A stretch of DNA of 64,000 nt from Calendula officinalis (lineage: Eukaryota; Streptophyta; Magnoliopsida; Asterales; Asteraceae), in the NCBI GenBank assembly GCA_963853835.1, contig OY970832.1, positions 29,214,208 to 29,278,207 of the forward strand, given 5' to 3'. The stretch's first letter is position 1. Each line of letters begins with the position of its first letter. A program made the position numbers and the translations under genes. The notes under the pieces were generated by a model. It ran no database searches and was not told where the DNA came from. It was given only the letters and a program-made list of their open reading frames with translations. Shown piece after piece: positions 1-10,317 of the stretch.

Positions 1-896
1 ATTTGCCAGTGATTTAGCTTGAGTACTGTTTTAGTTTGAATTTGATGTTTATTTTGGGAACTAGAAGCAATATTGTAATTTTGATTGTATTGATGTATAA
101 ATATGTCTATACATATGCGTGTTGCAGTTACTTTCAAAATCTTTATTGTGTTCCATCTTTGCATGTTTAAACACTTCCCAGATTTAATCTGAATCTCCAC
201 AGTCAGTCATACTTAAAGGGAAGTAAGTAATGAACGAAGACTGAGGTAAGTGGTCGGTCACAATGGATGCAACGTACACTTACCTGTACTTGAAAAGGTT
301 TCAAGTGACTGGAGACCCACACCCGAGTTTACTTCATGGAAATTGTCACAAGTATCTCGGGATGATAATATCATTTCATCCTTAGACCAGAGATTCATGA
401 GATTCCAAAGCATAAGTTTACTTTACTTAGATTAATGCTCTAACGCGGTTCGTAAATGGCCGTTATAAGGGGCTTAGTTGGGTAAGGACAATTTATGTGG
501 AGGGACTATGTAGTCAAAAGGATTTGTACCTCGATGAAGAGAGATATCCATGGTCCCCTTGATGATTTAGCGCTGACACCCAAAAGCATGGCCATGCTCG
601 AGTTATATTGAAAATGGTTCAATTACAACTCATTTCGGTCACCACTAAATAAAAGATCGAGAAACATAATCGTGAACGATCTGGAGAATGACGACATTAA
701 TCCATGTCTTGTGTTCACAAGGATATCGCGTACAAAAGGATGATACGATCACTTATCTAAAGGAACCATCATTTATATGAAAGGCAGTAGTCGAGGATGA
801 CGTACCTCGTACTGACTTGGGGACAAAGATGCCTAGCTAGGGCCGCTCTTTGTTTGTGATACCAATAACGCGTCGCGTCGTGTGCAAGTGGGAGTT
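1..896 (+). mobile_element. 3' internal region of a Ty1/copia element (copia A), no coding capacity seen
   Basis: This segment runs up to a typical copia polypurine tract (caagtgggagt, about 885-895), immediately followed by an LTR that starts TGTTAG at 897. The stretch from about 530 to 600 resembles the 3' internal part of the other copia element Z (34,310-34,370 region): both carry an 'agagatatccatgg/agagatatttatggg' block and an 'agcatggccatg' block. No gag or pol reading frame survives; short ORFs here match nothing I recognise. The 5' part of the element lies outside the window. The first 450 bases are assigned to the element only by position. Confidence 0.6.
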
Positions 897-904
897 TGTT
901 AGAA

Positions 905-1156
905 TTCGTGACTTTAATCATAGATGATTAAACTGTCAGAATCGCAACCTTAATCATTGATGATTAAACTGTTGGATTCGTGATAGCATAATCATAGATG
1001 ATTAAACTGTCAGAATCGCAACCTTAATCATTGATGATTATACTGTTGGATTCGTGATAGCTTAATCATAGATGATTAAACTGCCGGATTCGTGGCAGCT
1101 TAATCATAGATGATTAAACTGTTGGATTCGTGGCAGCTTAATCATAAGTGATTATA
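905..1156 (+). repeat. Array of seven AATCA-N4-TGATT near-palindromes in the copia A LTR
   Basis: Seven units of the form TAATCATAGATGATTAAACTG or TAATCATTGATGATTAAACTG recur about every 37-38 bp, starting near 912, 952, 990, 1025, 1064, 1101 and 1139. The last unit is degenerate. Units alternate between an AGA and a TGA centre. The spacer carries repeated 'gtcagaatcgcaacc' and 'gttggattcgtgatagc' blocks. The array sits in U3, upstream of the TATA box, where plant copia LTRs keep enhancer repeats; an enhancer role is inference. Confidence 0.85.
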
Positions 1157-1449
1157 TTATCAGAATTAGTGCCCACCGACACACGTGTTCGAGTATGATG
1201 GCCGATGATGTGCGAGCCTATCGGGTCACACGCCGGGGGAATTCCTTTCCGATAACACTTAAAAGAGAAGAGATAAATAAAGATGTTGGGAGAAATAAAA
1301 GGAGCTTTTATTTCATTGGACCATTTGATGGTCCAATGCATGTAAAGAGTTGCCACCACTTTCTCCAAATGCTTGCTTTAATTCTATTGGACCACCTTTT
1401 GGTCCAATGCATGTAAAGCCTTTCCACCACCTCCACTTGCTCTCTTCTC

Positions 1450-1457
1450 TATATAAG
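1450..1457 (+). promoter_or_regulatory. TATA box of the copia A LTR
   Basis: TATATAAG within 'ctctatataagagag' lies in the middle of the LTR, downstream of the palindrome array. It is the likely core promoter of the element. Confidence 0.5.
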
Positions 1458-1815
1458 AGAGATGTGGGAGGTTGATAAGAAACTAATGAAAAACCGGTTC
1501 TCTCTCTAAAATATAAGTGTTTGGTCACCGAAAATCTAAGTGAGGTTCTTGAGCATTTTCGGTGTCGGGTTAGCAACTTGGAAGGAATCGCTTACTCGGT
1601 GTGGATCAATCGATAGAGGGGAACGATTACGTGACCATCATCCATCTACGAGTTCATCATAACATCTTGCGGGTGTCTTCGAGGGTACGATGTTCTCACC
1701 TTCTTCTTTGTTGCACGATTTGGGTTTAGAGATTCGGTCATTGGTGGATCTTGGTGGTTATTTTTTTTTTAAACATACGTTTCCGCTGCGTTTTCGAACC
1801 CACCAAAATCCAACA

Positions 1816-3570
1816 ATGGTGTGATGATCAAATTTTAAGAAATTAGTAACCAAGAGTAATAGTGTAAATGAGAAGTAAGAAGTGCCATAATTACATAAGT
1901 AATGAGATAATGAGAAATTATGAAATTAGAATTAATGAGAATTTATTCATGAATTATTCAAAACGGGTTAAAGTGATAAATTATTATAATAAGTTTAATA
2001 GATAATGGTTTAAACCAATAGAGAACTACTAAATCAAGTTAAGCGAATAAATTATTAAAAATAAATCAAATGAGAAAATTTTATTATAAGCAGATATTAA
2101 ATTTGAACTAAGGAGATTATCAAGTTAAACTATTAAATCGAATGTCACCAAATATTATGCTTTATTGAGTAATTACTAAGTCGTTAATAGTCATTAAAAT
2201 GAGCACATGTATTAAAATATAAGTGTATCAAATAACAAAATTTTATTAAAATACTATGAGTTTCTAAATCGAGAAAGCAGCAAAAATATAAAGTAATGAG
2301 GAAACTTTATGTTGATAATGAGAACTAACTGAGTAACTGAATACACGAGAATTAATGAGGTAAGTAATTAACGAGTTAATTAATAGAGTAAAAAGAAGAC
2401 ATCTGATTGAGGCGTTCAAAATTTAAAATAAAAGGAGATTTATAAGTGGACGATTAGTCAAATTGATCAAAAGACAAGTTAAATGAGAACAAAGTGAGGA
2501 GTTAATTAACGAGCTAGATGATTAAATCGTTAAATGAGTTGTTGAGTATCATTAAAATGAGTTGAACGAGCAATATTAAAAAGAGTCATCGAGAAATTAT
2601 TAAATACTAGTTAACAAGAGAACTAATAACGTGGCTTAAAAGAGAAATTATCTGTGCGAGTAGTCTGATAATTAAATTTGATCATGTGAAAAATCATAAA
2701 AGCTAGTAAATGTAAACATTATGTGGACTGGTGAGAAGTCAGTCATTAAACGAGAATTGAGTTTAAATTGATGATATAAGCTTGCGTTGAGTTAGAAATA
2801 AGTTGTGGAGATTTGAGATGAGTGCATTTTGAGTATATGCAAATAGAGTTAGAAGCATGAGCTGATTACTATGTGAACACCTTCTGTGAATGATATCTGA
2901 GAATATGAGATTTCTGTGTGATAAATACATTTATTGTGAATAATGTACTTGTTTGTGTATTGCTTGATGGTGGTGTGAATCACTAAATTGTTTCTTATGC
3001 CTTAGATAAACTAATATCCTATAGAGTAGAGGACCTTGAAATGCCATTTACTGGTAGAGATTGCCAATAATAGGATTTTATTTGTTGATAAAATGTAAAA
3101 GTGATAATTTGTTGAAACTGTGCGGGCCCATAAAAACTTATTATTATCGCTATGAGAGGGCCGTGTATGATTGCAAGCACGGTTTGGATGACCGAGTACC
3201 ACGCCGAGATCATTTGTCGTCAAACCAGACCGTACCAAACCTCCAAGTGGAGTTGAATCGGAGATTCAACGCAACGTTAATCGCTCGTTGCAGTAATTGT
3301 GTCCGACTACGAGAGCAAGAAGACGCCTTCAACAGAGTATTGTGGATTATTTTTGTGCATATTACCGACGCCATTTTCGTCGATAAACCAGTTCATTCTG
3401 ATCGAGTGAGTCACTCTGGAGAATTACTTTTTATTCATAACATTTTTCGTGTCTCCTCATTTGAGGATGTTTGTCCTTGGCGAGCCTGAGTCTGAGATGC
3501 GAGATCACTACCCTGAGTTTCTTCTAAGCGATGACTTCGGGGACGAAGTCTTATCCAAGTGGGGTTGAGT
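1816..3570 (+). mobile_element. Family X (Ty3/gypsy derivative) internal region, 3' part, copy X1
   Basis: This AT-rich sequence is the reverse complement counterpart of about 14,830 down to 13,009 in copy X2. For example 'accaagagtaatagtg.aaatgagaagt' occurs near 1850 and, inverted, near 14,760-14,790. It ends with 'ccaagtggggttgagt', a polypurine-like tract next to the LTR at 3571. The final 100 bases keep a chromovirus-like C-terminal reading (compare 13,011-13,241). Otherwise no protease, reverse transcriptase or integrase can be read, so this is a non-autonomous derivative. Its left part is cut by copia A. Confidence 0.7.
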
Positions 3571-6331
3571 TGTAACGCCCTGGAATTTTAGTAATTAAAT
3601 AATATTAATTTAATCGTTATATTTTAGTTAAAATGATTAATTAGTAAATTAATTTTAATGAAGTTAAACGATTCGTTTATTAGATGTGAATTAAATTAGA
3701 CAACAATTTATTAAGAGCATTAATTATTTAGACGACCTGTAATTTGGCGGTTCATACTTTTAGACGACATTTAACAGGACGGTCAAAATAAGTTACTTAA
3801 ATTTTATATATGATTTATTAGATATTTTAAATTTTCGTGAGCGCGTGTCGGGTTTTAAACCCGAGCCAATATTTGTGAGCCGAGTTTAATAATTATGAGT
3901 TGGGGCCCGGCCATAGGCCAAGGCCCAAGCTATATCGGGCTAGCAAGCGGGCTCGGAGCCTTGTGGTGTTTAAAGTAGCTACTAGTAGATTTAATAAGGA
4001 GCAATTACCCTAATTTCCCTCCCCTTAAAATTTAATCTGCGGCCGTAAGAAGCATTTTGGTGCCATCGTTTAACCTCCTTGCTCGTTTGTGATCGCCAAT
4101 CAAAGAAAGAAAAGTAGCAGCCATGTGATAGGAGACGTTCATTGGTGGTGTTATAATTGCTCTCGAATTGGACGGTGGTGGAAAGAACCCACCGACCCAC
4201 CTTTTATTCTCGGTGATCAACAAAGGAAGGCTTCTTTAATTTGGGTGTAATATCAAGCAAATATGCAGCTAATCCATTTGATTTTTCCAGCAGTAAGTTT
4301 AACCAAGCAGCTCCCTTGTTATTTGTTTTCGATTTTAGTTTTGTGCTTCATAGGTGGAATTTTGTGTTTCCCTCTTGTTGATTAATCGTTATGTCTTTAT
4401 AATGTGTATTATTATAGAATTATTGTGGCATCAATTAAGTTTGAGCGTGAGATGGGATCAAGATCGTGCACAAGCAAGCAAGAAGGCAGATAGGTGACAA
4501 TGTCACTTTTGGAAATTTCGTGTTTCTTTCTATTCGTAGGGTATAATTTTTTTTTGGTACTCTTTAATTTATGGCTAAACTAGTATTCTTGTGTTTGACC
4601 CGAACCGTGACCTTGTGTGCTGTTTTTATTATAGTTTTCGATGATCGGGTTTTGGCTGGATTAAATATTACGTGTTTTGGTTCGGGTAAAAACCTTTTGT
4701 GATGTCATAGTCGTTTTATTAATCGAGAAAACCAGAAACCCAACCTTTAGGTTCTTGGTTTCCTTAAACCGAAAAGATTATAAACTAAGGAGCAAGTATA
4801 CTTCTAAATATGGTTTCTGAAATTTAAAATAAGTCTCGGGGCTGACGGGTACCTCGAGAGTAATTGGGTTGATGTTGGGATTCAAAATGGGTTTTAAACG
4901 TTATGCTGAATTTTTGACAGATTCTGTTGGTCATGTTTGAGTCCGTTTTTTTCACACTTAAAATACGTTTCTGGATTTTTGGCCATCGTAGGTCTCAAGT
5001 TTTCTGAGACCTCTTTCTGTTGCCACTGACGGCTCGTTAATCTGATTTGTCATTTAAAAGTTATCGCTGCTTTTGTACACCGTCGTAGAATAGTTTTCGG
5101 TTTAGCTATTCTGTCTTGTGGGTCGGTTTCGAGCCCCTTCTATTTGGATTCGAGTTCCGAAGTCTTCTGAAGAATTGTAGTCCTCTGAGTCATTTAGCTA
5201 TTGTAAACATTTGAGTAAAATCTAGTGAGCGGTTTGAGAGTTACGGCCGTTCCCGTGAGAGTGCTGACAGCTGTTAAGATTATGTTGAATCTACCTTTGA
5301 GTCTAATCATGACCCGAGCTTCCTTTTTCTTTGTAGGACCTTCTAGGACCTGATTAGAGACGCTCTTTGGTGCTAAGGATAATTAAGAACATACGTCTAT
5401 TCGAGGCGGGTGATCTCACTATAAACTTGCATTTACATTCGCTTCATGATTATGTGCTATATGTCATGAATTGCTATTGCTTTGAGATGAGCTTGTTTAT
5501 TTGATGATGTGCTATGTGTTGTTTATTTTAATTTAATCATGAACTGAGATATGGATGTTGAGTAACTGAGCTAAGTACCATATCATTATGTGGAACTGTG
5601 TACATGAATTTTGTTTATGAGTTAATATGCATTTGAGATGTGCTGATTGGTTACGTATATGTTGAGATGATATGTGTTGAGTATGAGCTGGTTTGTTTTA
5701 TATGAGTACATGTTGTATGAGTCAACACGTTAATAAAACAAACCTAATAACTATGAGATTTTAATTACCGATCGCAAGAGGCGACGGCGAGAGCCAACTC
5801 TTCCCATGAGTAGCCAAGTACAGTACACGACTGTCAGCGTGGTACTACGGAACACCAAGAGGGTGGTGTGACGAGCGCATGGCGGTGGGCGTGCGTTGAG
5901 TATCGTCACGACCCACGGCGAACCTAATGAGAATTAATAAAGGCCTAATAAACGAGAATTGAGTAGAAGCTTTAGGGAACACGTATGTGGCATGAACTGT
6001 TTGTATGTGTTTGTTTATTTTGATTTATCCACTCAGCATGTGGCTGACCCCAAACACTTCCCCCCATTTTCAGGTACTAGCAAGGGCAAAGAGAATGTTC
6101 ATGGCTGATGGGTTGCATCTCGGTTTTTATTAATGGATTTGGATTTTTACTTTAATATTTGTCGAGTCAAACTTGTTTTTAATACCTTATTTATTTCCAC
6201 ATTAAATACCACGTGACGGTTTATTTTATGAATTAATGAGTGGGACCCGTTTTTTATTTACTTGTACTTTGGGGAAAATACTTATTTTATTACTATAAAT
6301 TTTTTTTTTCCCTTATTTTTGGGATGTTACA
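3571..6331 (+). mobile_element. Family X 3' LTR, copy X1
   Basis: The 2,761-bp LTR starts TGTAACGCCCTGG and ends GGGATGTTACA. The ends match the inverted LTRs at 10,318-13,008 and 16,846-19,845. It is unusually long for a plant gypsy LTR but fits Tekay-like chromoviruses and their derivatives. The expected primer-binding site does not follow at 6332; Athila sequence does. This is therefore the downstream end of the element. Confidence 0.8.
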
Positions 6332-7155
6332 TTGAAATTGTCCTCCATGAGGATTTTGTGTGTACAGAAGGTAGGGTTGATACCCGGTATGTCCGTGGTT
6401 TTCCAGGCGAGGGCCTGTTTGTGAGATTTCAGGATATTCGCCAATTTGGTTTTTTCGGTAGATGATAGGTTCGATGAGATGATTACCGGTAGTTCAGAGT
6501 CTCCTTGTAAGAAAGCATACTCTAAGTGGTCAGGTAACGGTTTCAGTTCTAATGAAGGAGGGTCCTCTAAAGATGTTTTGATTCGGTGATTTTGTTAAGG
6601 GTCGAATTTTTCAAAATCATCTTCATTTTCCGCCGAACCCTCTTCGTCAAGGCGAAGTAATTCCTCGAGCTCTGAGAGATCTTGGATGGATTCGGGGGAG
6701 TCTAGAGCAACATCACCATGAATAGTGATGTCATCACAATCTAGGTCGAGAAATGAAGTGATTTCCTCCTCCATGCAAACATCGATCAAGTCGATGAAAT
6801 TGCATGTATCATCGGAGACAGAGGTATGCCTCATCGCTTTCTCGATGGAGAAAGTGACTCGGTCATTCCCGACACCTAGACTAAGTTGTTTTTCGGCAAC
6901 TAAGATTATGGCACTAGCAGTGTTCAGAAAGGGTCTTCCTAAGATGATAGGGACACTGGGCTCTTCTGGAATATCTAGGGTGACAAAATCAGCAGGAAAT
7001 ATGAACTTATCGACTTTTACTGGGACTTTCTCTGCTATGCCTAACGGGTATTTGAATGACAAGTCTGCTAGTCTAACACTCATCCTAGTTGGTTTAAGAT
7101 CTGTTAATCCTAATTTAAGGTACATCGACAAGGGCATTAAGTTTATGCTATCTCC
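6332..7155 (-). pseudogene. Athila-like protease C-terminus and start of pol, truncated
   Basis: From 7137 the frame shows the protease body ('FVTLDIPEEPSVPIILGRPF', the ILGRPFL block near residue 65) and an acidic linker. It then meets an in-frame TAA at 6595-6597 and continues in the same frame into the conserved segment before reverse transcriptase ('LEDPPSLELKPLPDHLEYAF' to 'PTFCTHKILMEDNF'). It is cut at 6332 by the family X LTR. No reverse transcriptase motif is present. Confidence 0.8.
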
Positions 7156-7985
7156 TTACTCCGCTACTGCTTTACAGGGTGGTAAATTATCTATAAGACA
7201 AGGGATAATAAAACTCCCTGGATCGCCTTTCTTTGGAGGCATGTTTAGTTGGAGGATAGATGAGCATTCCTCACTTAGTACTGCTGACGACGCCTCCTCA
7301 GTCAGTGTCTTGCCAGATACCAGATCCTTGATGAACTTCCCATAATTCGGCATACCTGCTAACATGTCAACCAAAGGAACGTTAATGCGCACCTGTTTTA
7401 TCATGTCAACGAACTTACCATATTTCTCTTTAAGCTTTTCTTTCCTTAATCGCTGAGGGAAAGGGACCTTCGGTGTGTACGAGTTCGTTGCCTCTGGTTT
7501 GGTGGACTTGTGCGTCTCCTTTGGTTTTACCTTATCCTGCTCTTTTGGTGTTTCAATCTTCTCCATAACTGTCTCCTCTTCATCACTGTGAGTTTCCTCA
7601 TTAACCTGCACATCACAAGAATTTTCATCAGTATTTAATACAGGTGAACTTACCGTTTTACCACTTCGAGTGGTGATGGCTTTAACATTCTCGAATCCAT
7701 GTTTAAGATTATCTTGTGTACGAGGTGGTAGACTTCCTTGTGGACATTCCTGTGACGTCTCAGCTATTCTACCCAGATTCCTTTCTAAGCTTTGAATTGC
7801 TGCTTGCTGATTTCTGATAATTTGATCTTGTTCTTCAGCCTTCTTGTCTTGTTTTTCCATGTACTTCTCGAGCAAAATTTCCATTGAGGATTTTTGCCCT
7901 TGACCTGCAGCATTCTCTCGAGGTGGTTGATTTGCCTGATTATCACGTTGGAAACCAGGGGTTCGAGTTTCTCGGGGGGTAGTTA
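7156..7985 (-). pseudogene. Athila-like gag C-terminus to protease, broken at the protease active site
   Basis: This is the continuation of gag in the shifted frame, from about 'PGFQRDNQANQPPREN' (about 7960). It has a Gln-rich coiled segment, an acidic linker and the Lys-rich 'RLRKEKLKEKYGKFVDMIKQ' region that precedes the protease in Athila elements. The frame ends in TAA at 7156-7158. That stop falls inside the stretch where the retroviral-type aspartic protease has its catalytic aspartate, and reading resumes directly after it in the same frame ('SINLMPLSMYLKLGL', 7137). The bases at the active site are substituted as well as stopped. Confidence 0.8.
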
Positions 7986-9133
7986 TTGTTTTGGTTATTG
8001 TTATTATAACCTCTGTTGTTGTTGTACCCCTGATTGTTGTTGTTGTACCCTTGATTTCCACCTTGATAATTATTTCGGTACCCATTGTTGATATAATTCA
8101 ACTCCTCCTCTGCTGACATTGGTTGCTGTTGTGTGCAGTCTTTGGTGAGATGTGGTCCTTTGCATTTGTCGCATCTAACCTGTATGGCTTGTAAACAACT
8201 AGTTATTTTATCTAATTTTCGTTCGAATGCTTGTTGACTGTTCTTTAATGCGGCCACTTCATCATTCTGTCTATCGTCCACCAAATTCAATAGACCAGTT
8301 CGTCTGTCAGTTTGCCATTCCATACTATTTATAGCTAGGTCTTCAACGAGTTGATATGCTTGGGTTGGAGTTTTGTACATGAACAACCCACCACTTGACG
8401 AATCGAGAAGGGACCGAGATGTGTAATCCAATCCCCTATAAAAGATGTGTACTATGTTATTTTTCTCGAAACCGTGGTTTGGGCATTTTCTCAATAGACC
8501 CTTCAACCTCTCCCAAGCATCCGTCGACTTTTCACCTGAATCCTGCATAAAAGCCATAATATCAGTTTTTAATTTGTCAGCCTTAGCAGGTGAAAAACAT
8601 CGAGTAATAAAGCGACTTCGGAGTTCATCCCAAGTCGTAATTGAGCCTGGCTCTAACGATTTAACCCATTCTCTTGCATCCCAAGTTAAACTGAAAGGAA
8701 ACAATCTGAGTCTCATGTCATCCAACGACACGTCTCGTTGTTTGAACAGCTCACAGATTTCCAGAAAGTTTTCGAGAAGTCTTTTAGGATCATTGCATAA
8801 TCTGCCATCGAAGTTCAGATCCCGCACCATACTAAGGAATTGACCTTTAATCTCGAAATTGATATTGTTCAATTCTGGAACTGTGATAGATGGAGTAGTG
8901 GGAATTGGTGGTGTCTGTCTAACGTTCCACATAGGCTGCTCAGGTGGCGGCTCTGGTGGATTATTATCTCCCATATTGAAAATGGGGTTGTCAATAGTTC
9001 GAAAGTTGATTGATTCTAGGTATTGCGCTGCTAAAACTGCTCTACGTCGCTGGCGAAAAAGTCTCTCTGGCTCAGTATACGGTAATATTGGATCAGAGTC
9101 AGAGCTACGGGTCATACACGTGCAAAACCTCAA
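7943..9133 (-). pseudogene. Athila-like gag, N-terminal and central part
   Basis: A 396-codon reading frame encodes a nucleocapsid precursor. A proline-rich N-terminus is followed by a gag core (about residues 85-260, with 'FPFSLTWDAREWVKSL' and 'FFxLY/AWERLKGLLRKCPNHGF'-type helices). A coiled or charged part comes next, then one zinc-knuckle-like CDKCKGPHLTKDC (near residue 325), then an Asn/Gly/Tyr-rich tail. The true frame leaves this ORF near a run of six C (G on the + strand, 7974-7979) and continues in the ORF at 7156-8085. That marks a frameshift that ends gag early. The element supplies all neighbours. It is not expected to be functional. Confidence 0.85.
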
Positions 9134-9255
9134 GACAATTGTTAAAAACGCAACTGTTTACTAGAATCAATAAAAATAAAATAACTTATCCAAGAATGAA
9201 TTCTTAGACAAGGATCGATTAAACGATTAGTTCTAATTCACTAATCACGCAACTG

Positions 9256-9274
9256 TTCCCCTGCAGCGGCGCCA
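9256..9274 (-). other. Athila primer-binding site (tRNA-Asp type)
   Basis: On the minus strand the sequence TGGCGCCGCTGCAGGGGAA follows the LTR end after 'agttt'. TGGCGCCG..GC.GGGGA is the usual Athila primer site, complementary to the 3' end of tRNA-Asp. Two positions differ from the usual form. Confidence 0.7.
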
Positions 9275-9280
9275 AAAACT

Positions 9281-9726
9281 TGATGTGAAAAAACTAGTTA
9301 TAAAATAATTACCTAAAATACGCCTTCTCTAGATTACCACACTCTTAGGCAAGTATGACCTAATCGTGACTAATATAGTTCAGGTAAGTACGTCGGGTAT
9401 ATTCGTCTTCACAGGGAACAGTGATAATGACTAAATAAATTAATACTAATAGTTTAGTCTAATTAAATGCATAAAGTAGGGGCTTTTGGTTTTCTTAAAT
9501 TAGTTAACAGAATTTGAATAAAAATAACTTTTATGTTTTTGACAACTAAAATACTGACAAGTAATAACACTGTGTTCAAATTTGAGAGGGAATATTCACT
9601 ATGATCGATTCCATCTAGGTCTAGGTTTAGTTGGTTAAGTCCCGATTTAATTGGTATTCTAGAAGTTAGGTAAGCAGTGGTCACTAGCTTCCTACAATGG
9701 CTATAGAAATATTTCCTAAGGAATAT
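9281..9726 (-). mobile_element. Athila-like 5' LTR, truncated
   Basis: The LTR end adjoining the primer site reads ...CACATCA on the minus strand (9281 side). About 446 bp remain. The outer end is replaced at 9727 by a family X LTR end. A 73-codon ORF inside it is not a gene. Confidence 0.6.
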
Positions 9727-10256
9727 TGTAACATCCTAATCTTCAGGGGAAATTTAAAATTTTTAATAAATAAAATAAAACCTTTTCCCCCAAAAGTACA
9801 AGTAAACAAACGGTCCCATCTCATTAAAATAAAAATAAACCGTCTCGTGGTTTTAAATGCAGAATAAATAAAATAATTATTTTATAAACATTTGACTCAA
9901 ATAAACGTTTGGAATCCAAATCCATAAAAGCTCATCGAGTAACATCTCATCCAATGCACTTACTCTAGTACCTGCAAAATGGAGGGGAGTGTTTGGGGTC
10001 AGCCACCGCTGAGTGAATAATCAACACAATAAACATACACATACAAACAATCCACACCACATAAGTGATCCCTAAAGACTCTACTCAATTCTCGATTATT
10101 AGGCCTTTTATTAAATTTCAATTTGGTTCGCCAGTGTCGTGACGAATCCATTACCACATGTACTCATGTAAAACTAACTGCTCAAGCTCAAGTATATCAT
10201 CTCATAGATATATATATATAACCACATAGCACAACCCAAGTGCATATAAACTCATA
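9727..10256 (-). mobile_element. Family X LTR fragment (3' end of an LTR with an internal deletion)
   Basis: On the + strand it starts TGTAACATCCTAATCTTCAGGGG, the inverted end of a family X LTR, and matches 10,318-11,013. About 170 bp present at 10,741-10,905 (the GC-rich 'acgcgtgcccctgctctcgcgctc' part) are missing after 10,140. It breaks off at 'aaactcata' (10,256) and joins family X leader sequence directly. Confidence 0.8.
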
Positions 10257-10317
10257 CCAACTTGGAATCCACCCCTTGTGAACCCAATTCTCTCAAGCCA
10301 GAGCTCTGATACCAACT
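10257..10317 (-). mobile_element. Family X leader remnant with primer-binding site
   Basis: It matches 16,784-16,845, the leader next to LTR C. The minus strand reads TGGTATCAGAGC (10,303-10,314), the site complementary to initiator tRNA-Met, three bases from the LTR end. Only about 60 bp of leader remain between this LTR and the LTR fragment on its left. Confidence 0.8.

Larger units (their letters stand above)
897..1815 (+). mobile_element. 3' LTR of copia A
   Basis: The 919-bp LTR begins TGTTAGAATTCG and ends AAAATCCAACA, so it has the TG...CA ends (TGTTAG/CCAACA) expected of plant copia elements. A polypurine tract lies directly upstream. What follows at 1816 is not a primer-binding site but family X internal sequence, so this is the downstream LTR of an element that inserted into family X. 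The first 250 bases are an array of near-palindromic units (listed separately). A TATA box lies at 1450-1457 and T-rich sequence near 1762-1771. Confidence 0.8.
6332..9726 (-). mobile_element. Truncated Athila-like Ty3/gypsy element
   Basis: Read on the minus strand the order is LTR end (9726 to 9281), primer-binding site (9274 to 9256), leader, gag (from 9133), protease, and the first part of pol, cut off at 6332 by the end of the family X LTR. Gag belongs to the retrotransposon gag family. The pol start reads '..LELKPLPDHLEYAFL..', a stretch typical of Athila/Tat pol just before reverse transcriptase. Reverse transcriptase, RNase H, integrase and the 3' LTR are absent. The coding part has a frameshift near 7975 and in-frame stops at 7156-7158 and 6595-6597. 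Confidence 0.85.
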
